A stretch of DNA of 55,268 nucleotides, from the NCBI GenBank assembly GCA_946412245.1, contig CAMKGM010000015.1, forward strand, positions 1-55,268, read 5' to 3'. The DNA is from an uncultured Bacteroidales bacterium (GTDB taxonomy: Bacteria > Bacteroidota > Bacteroidia > Bacteroidales > Muribaculaceae). The notes under the pieces are model-generated. The model saw nothing but the letters and a program-made list of their open reading frames with translations. It was not told where the DNA came from and did no database searches. Made by a program: the position numbers and the translations under genes. Numbering within the stretch: the first letter of the stretch is position 1; every line of letters begins with the position of its first letter. Shown here piece after piece: positions 43,166 to 50,104 of the stretch.

Positions 43166-44071
43166 ATGGCACGAAGAAACGTCATTACGGTCTACATTTG
43201 GATTGTTGACACACTGCAACGCTACGGTGCGCTCACGCTGGCACAGCTCAATGACTTGTGGAAACGGTCGTCACTGGGCGACGGTAACCCCATTCCGCGA
43301 CGCACGTTCTTCCACTACCGCGATGCCATTGAGGAGATGTTCGGCATCTCACTCAAGTGCAACCGCTCTACCTTTGAATACTACATTGACGAGGAGGAGA
43401 GCGAGAGCGACTCGCGCATGCAGCAGTGGTTGCTCGACAGTATGTCGATGAGCGGTATGCTCACCAACTCGCGCGATATCTCGCACCGCATCGTGCTCGA
43501 GAATGTGCCATCGGCACGTCAATACCTGTCGGTAGTCATCAATGCCATGCGCGACAACCGACGCATTAAGTTCAGTTACAAGTCCTACAATCGCGTGAAT
43601 GCCTCCGACGGCATCGTCATTGAGCCTTATTTCGTCAAGATTTTCAAGCAACTGTGGTATGTCGTGGGCATGAATGTGAAGGATGGTATCATCAAGACCT
43701 ATGCCTTAGACCGCATGTCCAAGCTCATCATCACGCAAGAGACCTTTGAAATGCCCGAGGATTTTGACCCCATCGAGTTCTTCAAGGACTGCTTCGGCAT
43801 CACCACCAACCGCAACGAGGCCAAGGACATCGTGCTGCGTGTGTCGCCCACCCAAGCGAAGTATTTCAGAGCGCTACCGTTGCACTCATCGCAACAAGAG
43901 GAGGTGCACGACGCTTATTCCATCTTCCGCTACCGTATGCGACTCACCTATGACCTGAAAGAGGAAATCATGTCGCACGGCAGCGATGTGGAAGTGATTT
44001 CACCCCCTGAATTCAAGGCGCAAATCACCACCGAGCTGAAAAAAGCCCTGGCCAACTACGGCCACCAGTAA
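43166..44071 (+). CDS. WYL-domain transcriptional regulator
   Basis: This 301-residue cytosolic regulator has an N-terminal winged-helix-like region (about residues 5-70), a linker, then a WYL domain with RRIKFSYKSYN and KQLWYVVGMN near 150-175, and a C-terminal WCX-like extension. WYL proteins bind a nucleic-acid or nucleotide ligand and regulate transcription; in Bacteroidetes they are common single regulators. It follows the muramidase-symporter pair closely and may control it. The original tRNA-Leu terminator lies downstream in the opposite direction. Confidence 0.9.
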   Translation: MARRNVITVYIWIVDTLQRYGALTLAQLNDLWKRSSLGDGNPIPRRTFFHYRDAIEEMFGISLKCNRSTFEYYIDEEESESDSRMQQWLLDSMSMSGMLTNSRDISHRIVLENVPSARQYLSVVINAMRDNRRIKFSYKSYNRVNASDGIVIEPYFVKIFKQLWYVVGMNVKDGIIKTYALDRMSKLIITQETFEMPEDFDPIEFFKDCFGITTNRNEAKDIVLRVSPTQAKYFRALPLHSSQQEEVHDAYSIFRYRMRLTYDLKEEIMSHGSDVEVISPPEFKAQITTELKKALANYGHQ

Positions 44072-44124
44072 TCCCGCATCAAACAGCGAGGCACAGATTT
44101 CCCCACCCTCTCCTCTTATTTCGC

Positions 44125-44161
44125 AAAAAAAGCACCGCGAGCAAAATTGCCTGCGGTGCTT
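44125..44161 (-). terminator. Displaced original terminator of tRNA-Leu
   Basis: On the minus strand AAGCACCGC (44153-44161) pairs with GCGGTGCTT (44130-44138), followed by a T-run (44125-44131). It points away from the tRNA-Leu remnant at 44169-44184, so it was the tRNA terminator before the element inserted. It may now serve the WYL gene. Confidence 0.7.
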
Positions 44162-44168
44162 GTAACCT

Positions 44169-44184
44169 TGTACTCGGAGCGGGA
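44169..44184. repeat. attL: 16-bp tRNA-Leu 3'-end remnant
   Basis: TGTACTCGGAGCGGGA, identical to 49771-49786 at the 3' end of the intact tRNA-Leu. Sequence diverges right after it (GTCAAATATT instead of tRNA body). Confidence 0.9.
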
Positions 44185-44300
44185 GTCAAATATTCGGAAT
44201 CAAATATTTCCCAATTTCTGCAAATACTTGATTTAGACCACAAAGGTAAAAAATAAATTTGAATTAAAGTGCAATTCAGTGTAAAAAAATAAAGAAAATG

Positions 44301-44332
44301 TTTGTGTAATGTTTGTGTAATTGCTATCTTTG
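44301..44332 (+). promoter_or_regulatory. Integrase promoter with 11-bp direct repeats
   Basis: TTTG (44301-44304), a 20-nt spacer and TATCTTTG (44325-44332). Two copies of AATGTTTGTGT (44297-44307, 44308-44318) overlap the -33 box and spacer and could be an operator. Confidence 0.75.
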
Positions 44333-44357
44333 CATTGAATTATAAAATGATTGAACT

Positions 44358-45797
44358 ATGGCAAAGACAAAGAACACAACTTTTGCACTTGTATTAAACA
44401 GCAGACCCAATAGGTTTGGCAAGTATGCTATCTATGTTAGAATTATTCAAGATAGAAAGATTACAACCACTAAAACTTCAGTCGATGTAGAAAAGAAGAA
44501 CTGGAATCCTGAAGGTGGCAAGAATGAAAACTGGGTAAGGCAAAGTGATCTTGACTTTAAATCCAAAAATGACATTCTAAGCAAGGAACTCGCAAAGGTC
44601 AAGAAAACCTATCAGGAACTCAAGGAAACATCGACAGCAACCACTGAAAACATCATAGCAACTATTAAGGCTGGTGCCAGCAGTGCAACCTTCTTCAAGG
44701 TCGAGGAAGAAAACATGACTGGCTTCGCAGCCAAAAGAGCACAGCAGATTCATGATGAGGGTGGAATAAGAAACTGGAAGATATATGTAACTTTCCTGAA
44801 CAAGCTGGCTGGCTTCCTCGACACTCAACACAAAAAAGAACTGCTGTTTGCAGAAATCACCACTGAATTTGTTCATGACTTTTATAGTTACTTAGGCACA
44901 ATTTCCAACGAAAGGAGCAATGCATCTGCCAAACTATCATTGAACTACAAAGCAACCTTGATGAACAAATTCAAGGCTTTAATGCAGCTTGCTATCAAGG
45001 AAAAGAAGATAACAGCAGACAAAGACCCATTCTTGTTCTTTGAATACAAAGATGAGAACACCACAAAAGAAAAGCTAGATGAAACTGAAATAAAAGCCTT
45101 GCAAGCACTGGAACTGGAAAAAGATAGCCTTGAATGGCATAGCAGAAACTGCTTTTTCTTCAGCTTCTATTGTGCTGGCATGAGGGCTGCCGATGTGCTG
45201 CTGCTAAGGTGGAAGAATGTGGAAGGTGGGAAACTCAACTACACCATGAGCAAGAATGGAAAACTTGTTATCGATAGGGATATTATGCCACAAGCAGCAG
45301 CTATTCTTGATTTATATCGTAGCAAAGACAATAACCCCGGTGATTACATTTTTCCACTCATGAGCAACAGCAAGGATTATTCCGAAGCACTTGCTCAAGT
45401 GGAATTATCGATGCTTCCCAATGATGTAAAACAAAAGGTGTTCAATGAAATTTCTTCTAAGAATGTACTGCTGAACAAAGGGCTTAAAAGGATTGCCAAA
45501 AAGGCTGGCATCAGCAAGAAAGTTACGATGCACATTGCAAGGCATTCATTCGCCAACAAAGCCATGAAGGAAGGCATAAAAAGCAGCAACATACAAGGAT
45601 TGCTGAAGCATTCAAGCCTAAGCATTACTGAAAAGTACATGGGCAATTTCGGCAATCAGGAAGACAACGAAACACTTCACAAGATATTTGGCAATAGCAA
45701 GAAAGCACAACTGCTGAAGCTGATTGATAGTGCCAAACTGAGTGACGAGGATATTAATAAACTCATGGCATCGGTGCTTGCTGTCCTCGACAAATGA
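44358..45797 (+). CDS. Tyrosine recombinase (integrase)
   Basis: This 479-residue phage-type integrase inserts and excises the element at tRNA-Leu. The N-terminal part is the arm-binding domain common in Bacteroidetes integrases. A SAM-like core-binding domain follows at roughly residues 120-230. The catalytic domain shows the first arginine in YCAGMRAADVLLLRW, the H-x-x-R box in MHIARHSFANKAM and the nucleophile tyrosine in SITEKYMGNFG. All key residues are present, so it is probably active. It is next to attL and reads inward, and has its own promoter. Confidence 0.95.
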   Translation: MAKTKNTTFALVLNSRPNRFGKYAIYVRIIQDRKITTTKTSVDVEKKNWNPEGGKNENWVRQSDLDFKSKNDILSKELAKVKKTYQELKETSTATTENIIATIKAGASSATFFKVEEENMTGFAAKRAQQIHDEGGIRNWKIYVTFLNKLAGFLDTQHKKELLFAEITTEFVHDFYSYLGTISNERSNASAKLSLNYKATLMNKFKALMQLAIKEKKITADKDPFLFFEYKDENTTKEKLDETEIKALQALELEKDSLEWHSRNCFFFSFYCAGMRAADVLLLRWKNVEGGKLNYTMSKNGKLVIDRDIMPQAAAILDLYRSKDNNPGDYIFPLMSNSKDYSEALAQVELSMLPNDVKQKVFNEISSKNVLLNKGLKRIAKKAGISKKVTMHIARHSFANKAMKEGIKSSNIQGLLKHSSLSITEKYMGNFGNQEDNETLHKIFGNSKKAQLLKLIDSAKLSDEDINKLMASVLAVLDK

Positions 45798-45825
45798 ACT
45801 GCACAAAACTTAAACACATATAACA

Positions 45826-46473
45826 ATGGAAACAAACAAGTATCTTGAAGGGATTGAAGAACTGGTGGATTACTACCAGTTTCCCAGTGATGCACCCAGC
45901 ACCACATTTGCCAAAGGTTATAATTTGGCTTTCTTTGTAAGTGACTTTTTAAATAGACTGACAAATGCAACACACCCAAAATTTTCACAACTTGAAGAAT
46001 GTAGAGAATTAATAAGATTCTTGACCAAATGCAAGGGTTGTGAAATTACCATGATTGGAAAAATTGATTTAGGTGGTGGGAAAATTACTAAGATACCAGC
46101 ACAATTCAAAGACTGGAATTTTTTAGGCACACTACAAGCCATAGCATCTTTTGAAGCAGATAGGTTGGAAAGGTTATTTAATAAGAATTGCATTCAAAAA
46201 GAAGAAACACTATCAGGAAATAAACTGCTGGGTGAATATGCTGATGAACTGCTGTTTTATATCGAAGGTTTTAACTTTGGTGAAATATCACAAACAAAGA
46301 AATATTCTTTTATTTATGATGCTTTGCGACTAGCCGATGTACTTGCCGGGAACACACAAGCAGTAATTATTACCGAAGAAGGCTTTGACAGCGATATAGG
46401 ACATGAAAAAAGTAAAAAAGTTTATGAATGGTTGAAAGCCTATAAGAAGCACAAAAACAAGCAAAATGACTGA
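45826..46473 (+). CDS. Element protein of unknown function
   Basis: I do not recognise this 215-residue protein. It is helical and charged, with CxxCEI-like KCKGCEIT near residue 75 and a glycine-rich turn DLGGGKITK. It has a lysine-rich C-terminal helix. There is no signal peptide or membrane segment. It starts 28 bp after the integrase stop and is followed by a strong terminator, so int and this gene make one unit. A role in integration control or phage interference is possible but unsupported. Confidence 0.65.
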   Translation: METNKYLEGIEELVDYYQFPSDAPSTTFAKGYNLAFFVSDFLNRLTNATHPKFSQLEECRELIRFLTKCKGCEITMIGKIDLGGGKITKIPAQFKDWNFLGTLQAIASFEADRLERLFNKNCIQKEETLSGNKLLGEYADELLFYIEGFNFGEISQTKKYSFIYDALRLADVLAGNTQAVIITEEGFDSDIGHEKSKKVYEWLKAYKKHKNKQND

Positions 46474-46478
46474 TGCAC

Positions 46479-46526
46479 AAATGCCTAAAACACTTGCCTA
46501 AAAAGCTTGATTTTAGGCATTTTATT
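46479..46526 (+). terminator. Terminator after the integrase unit
   Basis: AAATGCCTAAAA (46479-46490) and TTTTAGGCATTT (46511-46522) form a 12-bp stem, followed by TATTT. Confidence 0.8.
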
Positions 46527-46530
46527 TACC

Positions 46531-46561
46531 TTGTGGGCTTGTTACACTCAAATTAATTTTG
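46531..46561 (+). promoter_or_regulatory. Promoter of the excisionase-like gene
   Basis: TTG (46531-46533), a 20-nt spacer and TAATTTTG (46554-46561). Confidence 0.7.
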
Positions 46562-46622
46562 CACCGACATCAAGCTGCAAGCCATGATGTTGTGGCAGTA
46601 AAACTTGGTGCAAAATTATATA

Positions 46623-46943
46623 ATGAATAACAATACTGCAACACCAGCAATTCCACAAATAGTGGTGCTTCCTGAATCGGAGTGGGCAAGCATCAAGGAC
46701 TTGCTGAAGGAAGTGAAGGACACACTACAAACCAAATCCGATGAGGACATGAAAAGCCAGTGGGTTGAAAGCACCACTGCAAGAAAAATGCTTGGAGTTT
46801 CTGCTAAGACATGGCAAGATTATCGTGACAAAAGAGTGATCCCCTTCAGCCAGTTTGGGAGGAAAATTTATGTGCGTAGGGCTGACATCGAAGCATTTTT
46901 GCAGCAACACTACATCAAAGCAAGAAAGGAGTGTGCCGTATGA
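46623..46943 (+). CDS. Excisionase-like helix-turn-helix protein
   Basis: This DNA-binding protein of about 106 residues has a C-terminal MerR/excisionase-type winged HTH: STTARKMLGVSAKTWQDYRDK, then IPFSQFGRKIYVRRADIEAFL. Such HTH_17 proteins direct excision or regulate small mobile elements. The N-terminal 50 residues form a likely coiled coil. ATG 46623 is preferred over TTG 46605. The stop overlaps the next start as ATGA, so the two are translationally coupled. Confidence 0.85.
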   Translation: MNNNTATPAIPQIVVLPESEWASIKDLLKEVKDTLQTKSDEDMKSQWVESTTARKMLGVSAKTWQDYRDKRVIPFSQFGRKIYVRRADIEAFLQQHYIKARKECAV

Positions 46944-47440
46944 GCAAGAAGAATTATAACATGATTGACAATTTCCTTAGCCAGTCGATGCAAGTCGCAC
47001 ATTACAACCACAAGGAAGGCACTAAAACAAGCTACTACTGCACCAGTGGAGCAAAGATTTTGCCAAATCGACTTTCTATCAGCCGAAACACCGAAATAAC
47101 CAGTGTTCAGCGCAAAGGAAGAAATTTGCTTCACCCTATCACCGGGCAATTACTGGGTAAGTTTAGAGTAGACGAGGAATCACCACTGAAGCAGCACAAG
47201 CCATTCAGGTTAAGAACTCAGCTTTGGGAAGTGCCACTGCACCCCAGCTTCATAGGCTATGGCACTATAGGCATAACCAATGAGGAAGGTAAGATAACTG
47301 ATACTGGTGATTTGGTTATGCTTTTCAGCCATGATGAGTGGAAAACCATAGACATCTATTATTTCGCTGGTATGGGTAATCCAAATGATATGCCACAAGT
47401 AGAAAAGTTTCTTGAAGAATATGTGAAGAACAATCATTGA
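46940..47440 (+). CDS. Element protein of unknown function (beta-rich)
   Basis: I do not recognise this 166-residue protein. It starts MSKKNYNMIDNFLSQSM and contains a probably beta-rich core with conserved-looking HPITGQLLGKFRVDE and LWEVPLHPSFIGYGTIGITN. It is cytosolic. It overlaps the excisionase-like gene by 4 bp (ATGA). Its first codons contain a near-copy of an 18-bp motif that also precedes the integrase and lies at 47484. A hairpin follows its stop. Confidence 0.6.
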   Translation: MSKKNYNMIDNFLSQSMQVAHYNHKEGTKTSYYCTSGAKILPNRLSISRNTEITSVQRKGRNLLHPITGQLLGKFRVDEESPLKQHKPFRLRTQLWEVPLHPSFIGYGTIGITNEEGKITDTGDLVMLFSHDEWKTIDIYYFAGMGNPNDMPQVEKFLEEYVKNNH

Positions 47441-47449
47441 AATCAAAAA

Positions 47450-47479
47450 TGTGGGGTAGGCCTCGCAGCACACCCCACA
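47450..47479 (+). terminator. Hairpin after the 46940 gene
   Basis: TGTGGGGT (47450-47457) and ACCCCACA (47472-47479) form a GC-rich stem without a T-run. Confidence 0.5.
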
Positions 47480-47537
47480 AAATGAATTATAAAATGATTG
47501 ACTTTCTGCAAAGCCAAATCGCATGGCAAAGATAATA

Positions 47538-47614
47538 CTTTTCTCAAATATTCAAAAATCCCTTCACATGGCGAAGCAAAGCCTTCAATGGGATAGATAC
47601 ACTCTTGAGAAAAG
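47538..47614 (+). other. Nested inverted repeats, possible structured RNA
   Basis: CTTTTCTCAA (47538-47547) pairs with TTGAGAAAAG (47605-47614). Inside, ATCCC (47558-47562) pairs with GGGAT (47590-47594), and GAAG (47573-47576) with CTTC (47583-47586). It lies in the 247-bp gap before the 47688 gene. Confidence 0.5.
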
Positions 47615-47687
47615 AAATGCCATTACAAGCAAAATGTGGGCTTCTCAGCCACAATTATTATTCAACACTCAATAACACAAGAAGACA

Positions 47688-48047
47688 ATGACAAACAAGA
47701 ACAATAACACAACTGCACCTTTCTTAGATTATGGTAGACTTGATCCTGATTTTGTGGAAGGGCTACACCTCGACAGCTACACCTCGACAGCTTTTGCTGA
47801 AGTGGTGTGGGAAGGTTGTGAATCACTGGTGAAACAAATCAATAACACTGAAAATGTAGCAAGGCATTCACACCTTTTTAGCTGCTTGCTGATAGGATTA
47901 TATATGCACTATCGATGCTTAGGCTTCAGTGATGAGGAATCACAAAAGGCAGCTTTTGACTTCCTCAACTGCAAGGACTTTCAAGTGCCTTACATCGCAT
48001 TACTGCCACTGGAGTTAAAAGACTTGATAAGGGAGATTAAACTATGA
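47688..48047 (+). CDS. Element protein of unknown function
   Basis: This 119-residue, likely helical cytosolic protein is not recognised. Residues 25-33 come from a short direct DNA duplication (CTACACCTCGACAG twice), giving LDSYTST. A hydrophobic stretch HLFSCLLIGLYMHYRCLGF lies mid-protein, too short and mixed to be a secure membrane helix. Its stop overlaps the next start as ATGA, so it is coupled to the 48044 gene. Confidence 0.6.
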   Translation: MTNKNNNTTAPFLDYGRLDPDFVEGLHLDSYTSTAFAEVVWEGCESLVKQINNTENVARHSHLFSCLLIGLYMHYRCLGFSDEESQKAAFDFLNCKDFQVPYIALLPLELKDLIREIKL

Positions 48048-48754
48048 GCAACACATCATACTTGAACTTTCCCATTTCAATTATTGAAGGAATCTTCGAG
48101 AATCACAATGAAACCTTTAACAACATTGTAAAATGGGCTGCTGCCGATGTTATGAAGGGTTGTAATGGTCAATTCCCAACAGCAAGGCTTCTTGCAGCAA
48201 ACCAGGAACTGCAAATAAATATGCCAGTCAATCAAAGTACCTACCAGCAATGCTTGGATATTTACAAGAAATATACCGGGGCAAGAACTGGACTATCAAG
48301 GGAGAATGCGAAATACTTGAAACAATGCTGGGGCTTCCTCAAAGATTCCGACAAGGTTTTGTGGCTTGCTTTCATAGCTGCAAAAAGCATCATAGGCAAT
48401 AAGGCATACTGCAAAACAAATGACTTGATGCTGTTTGCCCGCATGAATGGGCTTCTTAGGGCTTATGCGAATGAAAAAGATTTGAAGGAGCATTCAAACC
48501 CACTCATTTCAAATTTCTACACTCGCAGAAAAAGGGACACACTCAGGAAAAGACTTGCTGAGGAATTCCACATTAAGTGCTATTCTTTTCACGATAGGGG
48601 TTATTTCATATCTCGAAGGTTATCACTTGAAAGACTGGTGGAACTGGTGGAACTCGATAGGCATCAAAAGAAATCCTATCAAGGGAAGACTGCAAGGGCA
48701 AGAAAAAGGGCACTTGAATTAATTCATGAGAATCTGCTGGAAGATAGCAGTTAA
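48044..48754 (+). CDS. Element protein of unknown function, possible replication or DNA-binding protein
   Basis: This 236-residue basic, helical protein is not assigned to a family. The C-terminal third (TRRKRDTLRKRLAEEF and a later KTARARKRALEL) is strongly basic, as in nucleic-acid-binding proteins. It stands directly upstream of an iteron-like TGTACA array and AT-rich tract, which is where an initiator gene is often placed in small replicons. That position is the only reason to suggest an initiator role. A homology or structure search would decide. Confidence 0.55.
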   Translation: MSNTSYLNFPISIIEGIFENHNETFNNIVKWAAADVMKGCNGQFPTARLLAANQELQINMPVNQSTYQQCLDIYKKYTGARTGLSRENAKYLKQCWGFLKDSDKVLWLAFIAAKSIIGNKAYCKTNDLMLFARMNGLLRAYANEKDLKEHSNPLISNFYTRRKRDTLRKRLAEEFHIKCYSFHDRGYFISRRLSLERLVELVELDRHQKKSYQGKTARARKRALELIHENLLEDSS

Positions 48755-48774
48755 TTTAAGAAAGACATTTTTTA

Positions 48775-48900
48775 ATTTAAGGTGTACATTTTGAGCACCT
48801 TAAATAGAAGGCATACAATCAAGTGTACAATTATTTTGGAAAATGTACAATAAACCCCAAAAATGTACACTGAAATGTGCAATTAATGTACACCTTAAAT
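48775..48900. repeat. Iteron-like TGTACA array bounded by inverted repeats
   Basis: TGTACA (one copy TGTGCA) occurs at 48783, 48824, 48844, 48864, 48876 and 48887. Intervals of 41, 20, 20, 12 and 11 bp are close to whole helical turns. A perfect 16-bp inverted repeat bounds the array (48775-48790, 48885-48900). An AT-only tract follows at 48900-48950. It could be a replication origin or an operator for the next gene. Confidence 0.7.
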
Positions 48901-49000
48901 AATTGATATATAATATTATAATTAATTTTATATAATAAGAATTTATATAACTCACCTTTGGTGATTTTAACTTTTTTCTTTCTATAAAAACCTCAACACA

Positions 49001-49462
49001 ATGCAACAAAAATCGACAAACTTGACACTGGTGACTGGCTTGACACCTCAACAAGAACAAGCAGCAGTGCTGCTGGCTTCAGGTGAAAGTGTTACTGAAG
49101 TAGCCAGCAAGGTTAATGTGAATAGGGCTACAATTTACTTGTGGCAGCAGAAAATAAATTTTCAATGCTTCTATAATCAGCAGTGCCAAATCATTCAGGA
49201 CAACATCAAGAATGGATTATTTGGCTTGTACGAAGATGCACTGCAAGCTGTAAGGGAAACTTTGAAATCCGACAATGAAGCTGCAAGGCTTAAAGCAGCC
49301 ATGTATGTTATTGGCAAGATCGAAATCATGGACACCAGCCAGCAGAATCCAGTGGAAGAAATCAAGAAAATCTGCACTGCCGATGCTTTTGATGAAGAAT
49401 ATATAACTTTCGATAATAAGAAATTTGATGCACTTATGCATGAAAATGGATTGAGTGATTAA
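49001..49462 (+). CDS. Helix-turn-helix protein resembling phage terminase small subunits (phBC6A51-like)
   Basis: This 153-residue protein starts with LTPQQEQAAVLLASGESVTE and then VASKVNVNRATIYLWQQ, a homeodomain-like HTH of the phBC6A51 / HTH_Tnp type. The same N-terminal block occurs in small terminase subunits and in insertion-element proteins. A helical segment (LYEDALQAVRETLKSDNEAARLKAAM) follows, which in terminases mediates oligomerisation. It is the last gene of the element and lies after the iteron-like array. Phage satellites often carry a TerS homologue to redirect packaging, which makes this assignment attractive but unproven. Confidence 0.65.
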   Translation: MQQKSTNLTLVTGLTPQQEQAAVLLASGESVTEVASKVNVNRATIYLWQQKINFQCFYNQQCQIIQDNIKNGLFGLYEDALQAVRETLKSDNEAARLKAAMYVIGKIEIMDTSQQNPVEEIKKICTADAFDEEYITFDNKKFDALMHENGLSD

Positions 49463-49552
49463 TGTTATTCTTCTTGTGTGCTGCCAGTGTGCCTTCATGG
49501 CTCACTGGCTTTTCCATTAAAAACAATATGTGTTTGGTGGATTTTTTCGCCC

Positions 49553-49640
49553 TCATTACACGCACACGAAGAAATATTTTTATGGGGTCACTACACGCAC
49601 GAAGAAATATTTTTGTGCCCTCATTATGCACACGAAGAAA
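49553..49640. repeat. 33-bp tandem repeats beside attR
   Basis: CGAAGAAATATTTTT starts at 49567 and 49600, with CGAAGAAA again at 49633, exactly 33 bp apart. Each is preceded by a TCA(T/C)TA-GCAC-like stretch. Likely arm-type sites for integrase or excisionase. Confidence 0.75.
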
Positions 49641-49717
49641 CAAAAAAGTTTTTCTTTTGAAAATGGGCAGAAAAAGACCTTTTTGAAGAAAAGTTTGTGC
49701 ATAGTTTGTGCAACATA

Positions 49718-49768
49718 AAATAAAAAGCACCATAAAACACTGAATATTAGTGAATTATTGGTGCTTTT
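49718..49768 (-). terminator. Element-borne replacement terminator for tRNA-Leu
   Basis: On the minus strand AAAAGCACCA (49759-49768) pairs with TGGTGCTTTT (49723-49732), with an inner CACT/AGTG hairpin, and ends TTTTTATTTTA. It lies just after the tRNA 3' end, inside the element. Confidence 0.75.
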
Positions 49769-49770
49769 AA

Positions 49771-49786
49771 TGTACTCGGAGCGGGA
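49771..49786. repeat. attR: 16-bp repeat within tRNA-Leu
   Basis: TGTACTCGGAGCGGGA at the 3' end of the tRNA gene, identical to attL. Confidence 0.9.
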
Positions 49787-49857
49787 CTTGAACCCGCACA
49801 GCCGTAATGGCCAAGGGATTTTAAGTCCCTCGTGTCTACCGATTCCACCATCCGAGC
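49773..49857 (-). tRNA. tRNA-Leu (UAA)
   Basis: This 85-nt class II tRNA has acceptor arms GCTCGGA and TCCGAGT, anticodon loop CTTAAAA giving UAA, a long variable arm and T-loop GGTTCAAGTCC. CCA is not encoded. Its last bases are supplied by the integrated element. The promoter is at 49894-49924. Confidence 0.96.
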
Positions 49858-49893
49858 AGCTATTTTGGTAGACGTGCGTCACAAAATGCGCTG

Positions 49894-49924
49894 CAAAGTT
49901 ACTAATTAATTACCAACTGGGCAA
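49894..49924 (-). promoter_or_regulatory. Promoter of tRNA-Leu
   Basis: On the minus strand TTG (49922-49924), a 20-nt spacer and TAACTTTG (49894-49901). Confidence 0.75.
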
Positions 49925-50061
49925 TTTATTGGTTAATTTTTTTTATTATCCCAATTCGCGGCGGTCATTAGGATTGGGGATTACAAGTTGGAGAGCAAAC
50001 GATTGCATGACGAAAAACAACTGAGGCATCAAAAATATTTTCATGTGCAATAAATAATGTG

Positions 50062-50069
50062 TAAATTTG
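50062..50069 (+). promoter_or_regulatory. -7 box of galM
   Basis: TAAATTTG, 35 bp before the ATG. The -33 region reads TTTT. Confidence 0.6.
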
Positions 50070-50104
50070 CGATAATCGTTATAACCAACTAAATTTCAAC
50101 CAAG

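Larger units (their letters stand above)
44169..49786. mobile_element. tRNA-Leu integrative element of about 5.6 kb
   Basis: The element lies between two identical 16-bp repeats, one being the 3' end of tRNA-Leu(UAA). It starts with a tyrosine integrase beside attL and is markedly more AT-rich than the flanks. All seven genes read rightward in three or four short operons. It has an excisionase-like HTH protein, an iteron-like array with an AT-rich tract, three 33-bp repeats beside attR, and a terminase-small-subunit-like protein last. No relaxase, capsid, tail or resistance gene is present. This suggests a phage satellite or a minimal integrative plasmid-like element. Boundaries are well supported, class is inference. 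Confidence 0.9.

Noticed and set aside
44169-44184. A second tRNA-Leu gene
   Set aside because: Only the last 16 bp match. The sequence then diverges, as expected for an attachment-site remnant.
49553-49640. CRISPR-like 33-bp repeats and small ORFs at 49462-49686
   Set aside because: The repeats are adjacent without unique spacers, and the ORFs run through repeats and the att region without start signals.
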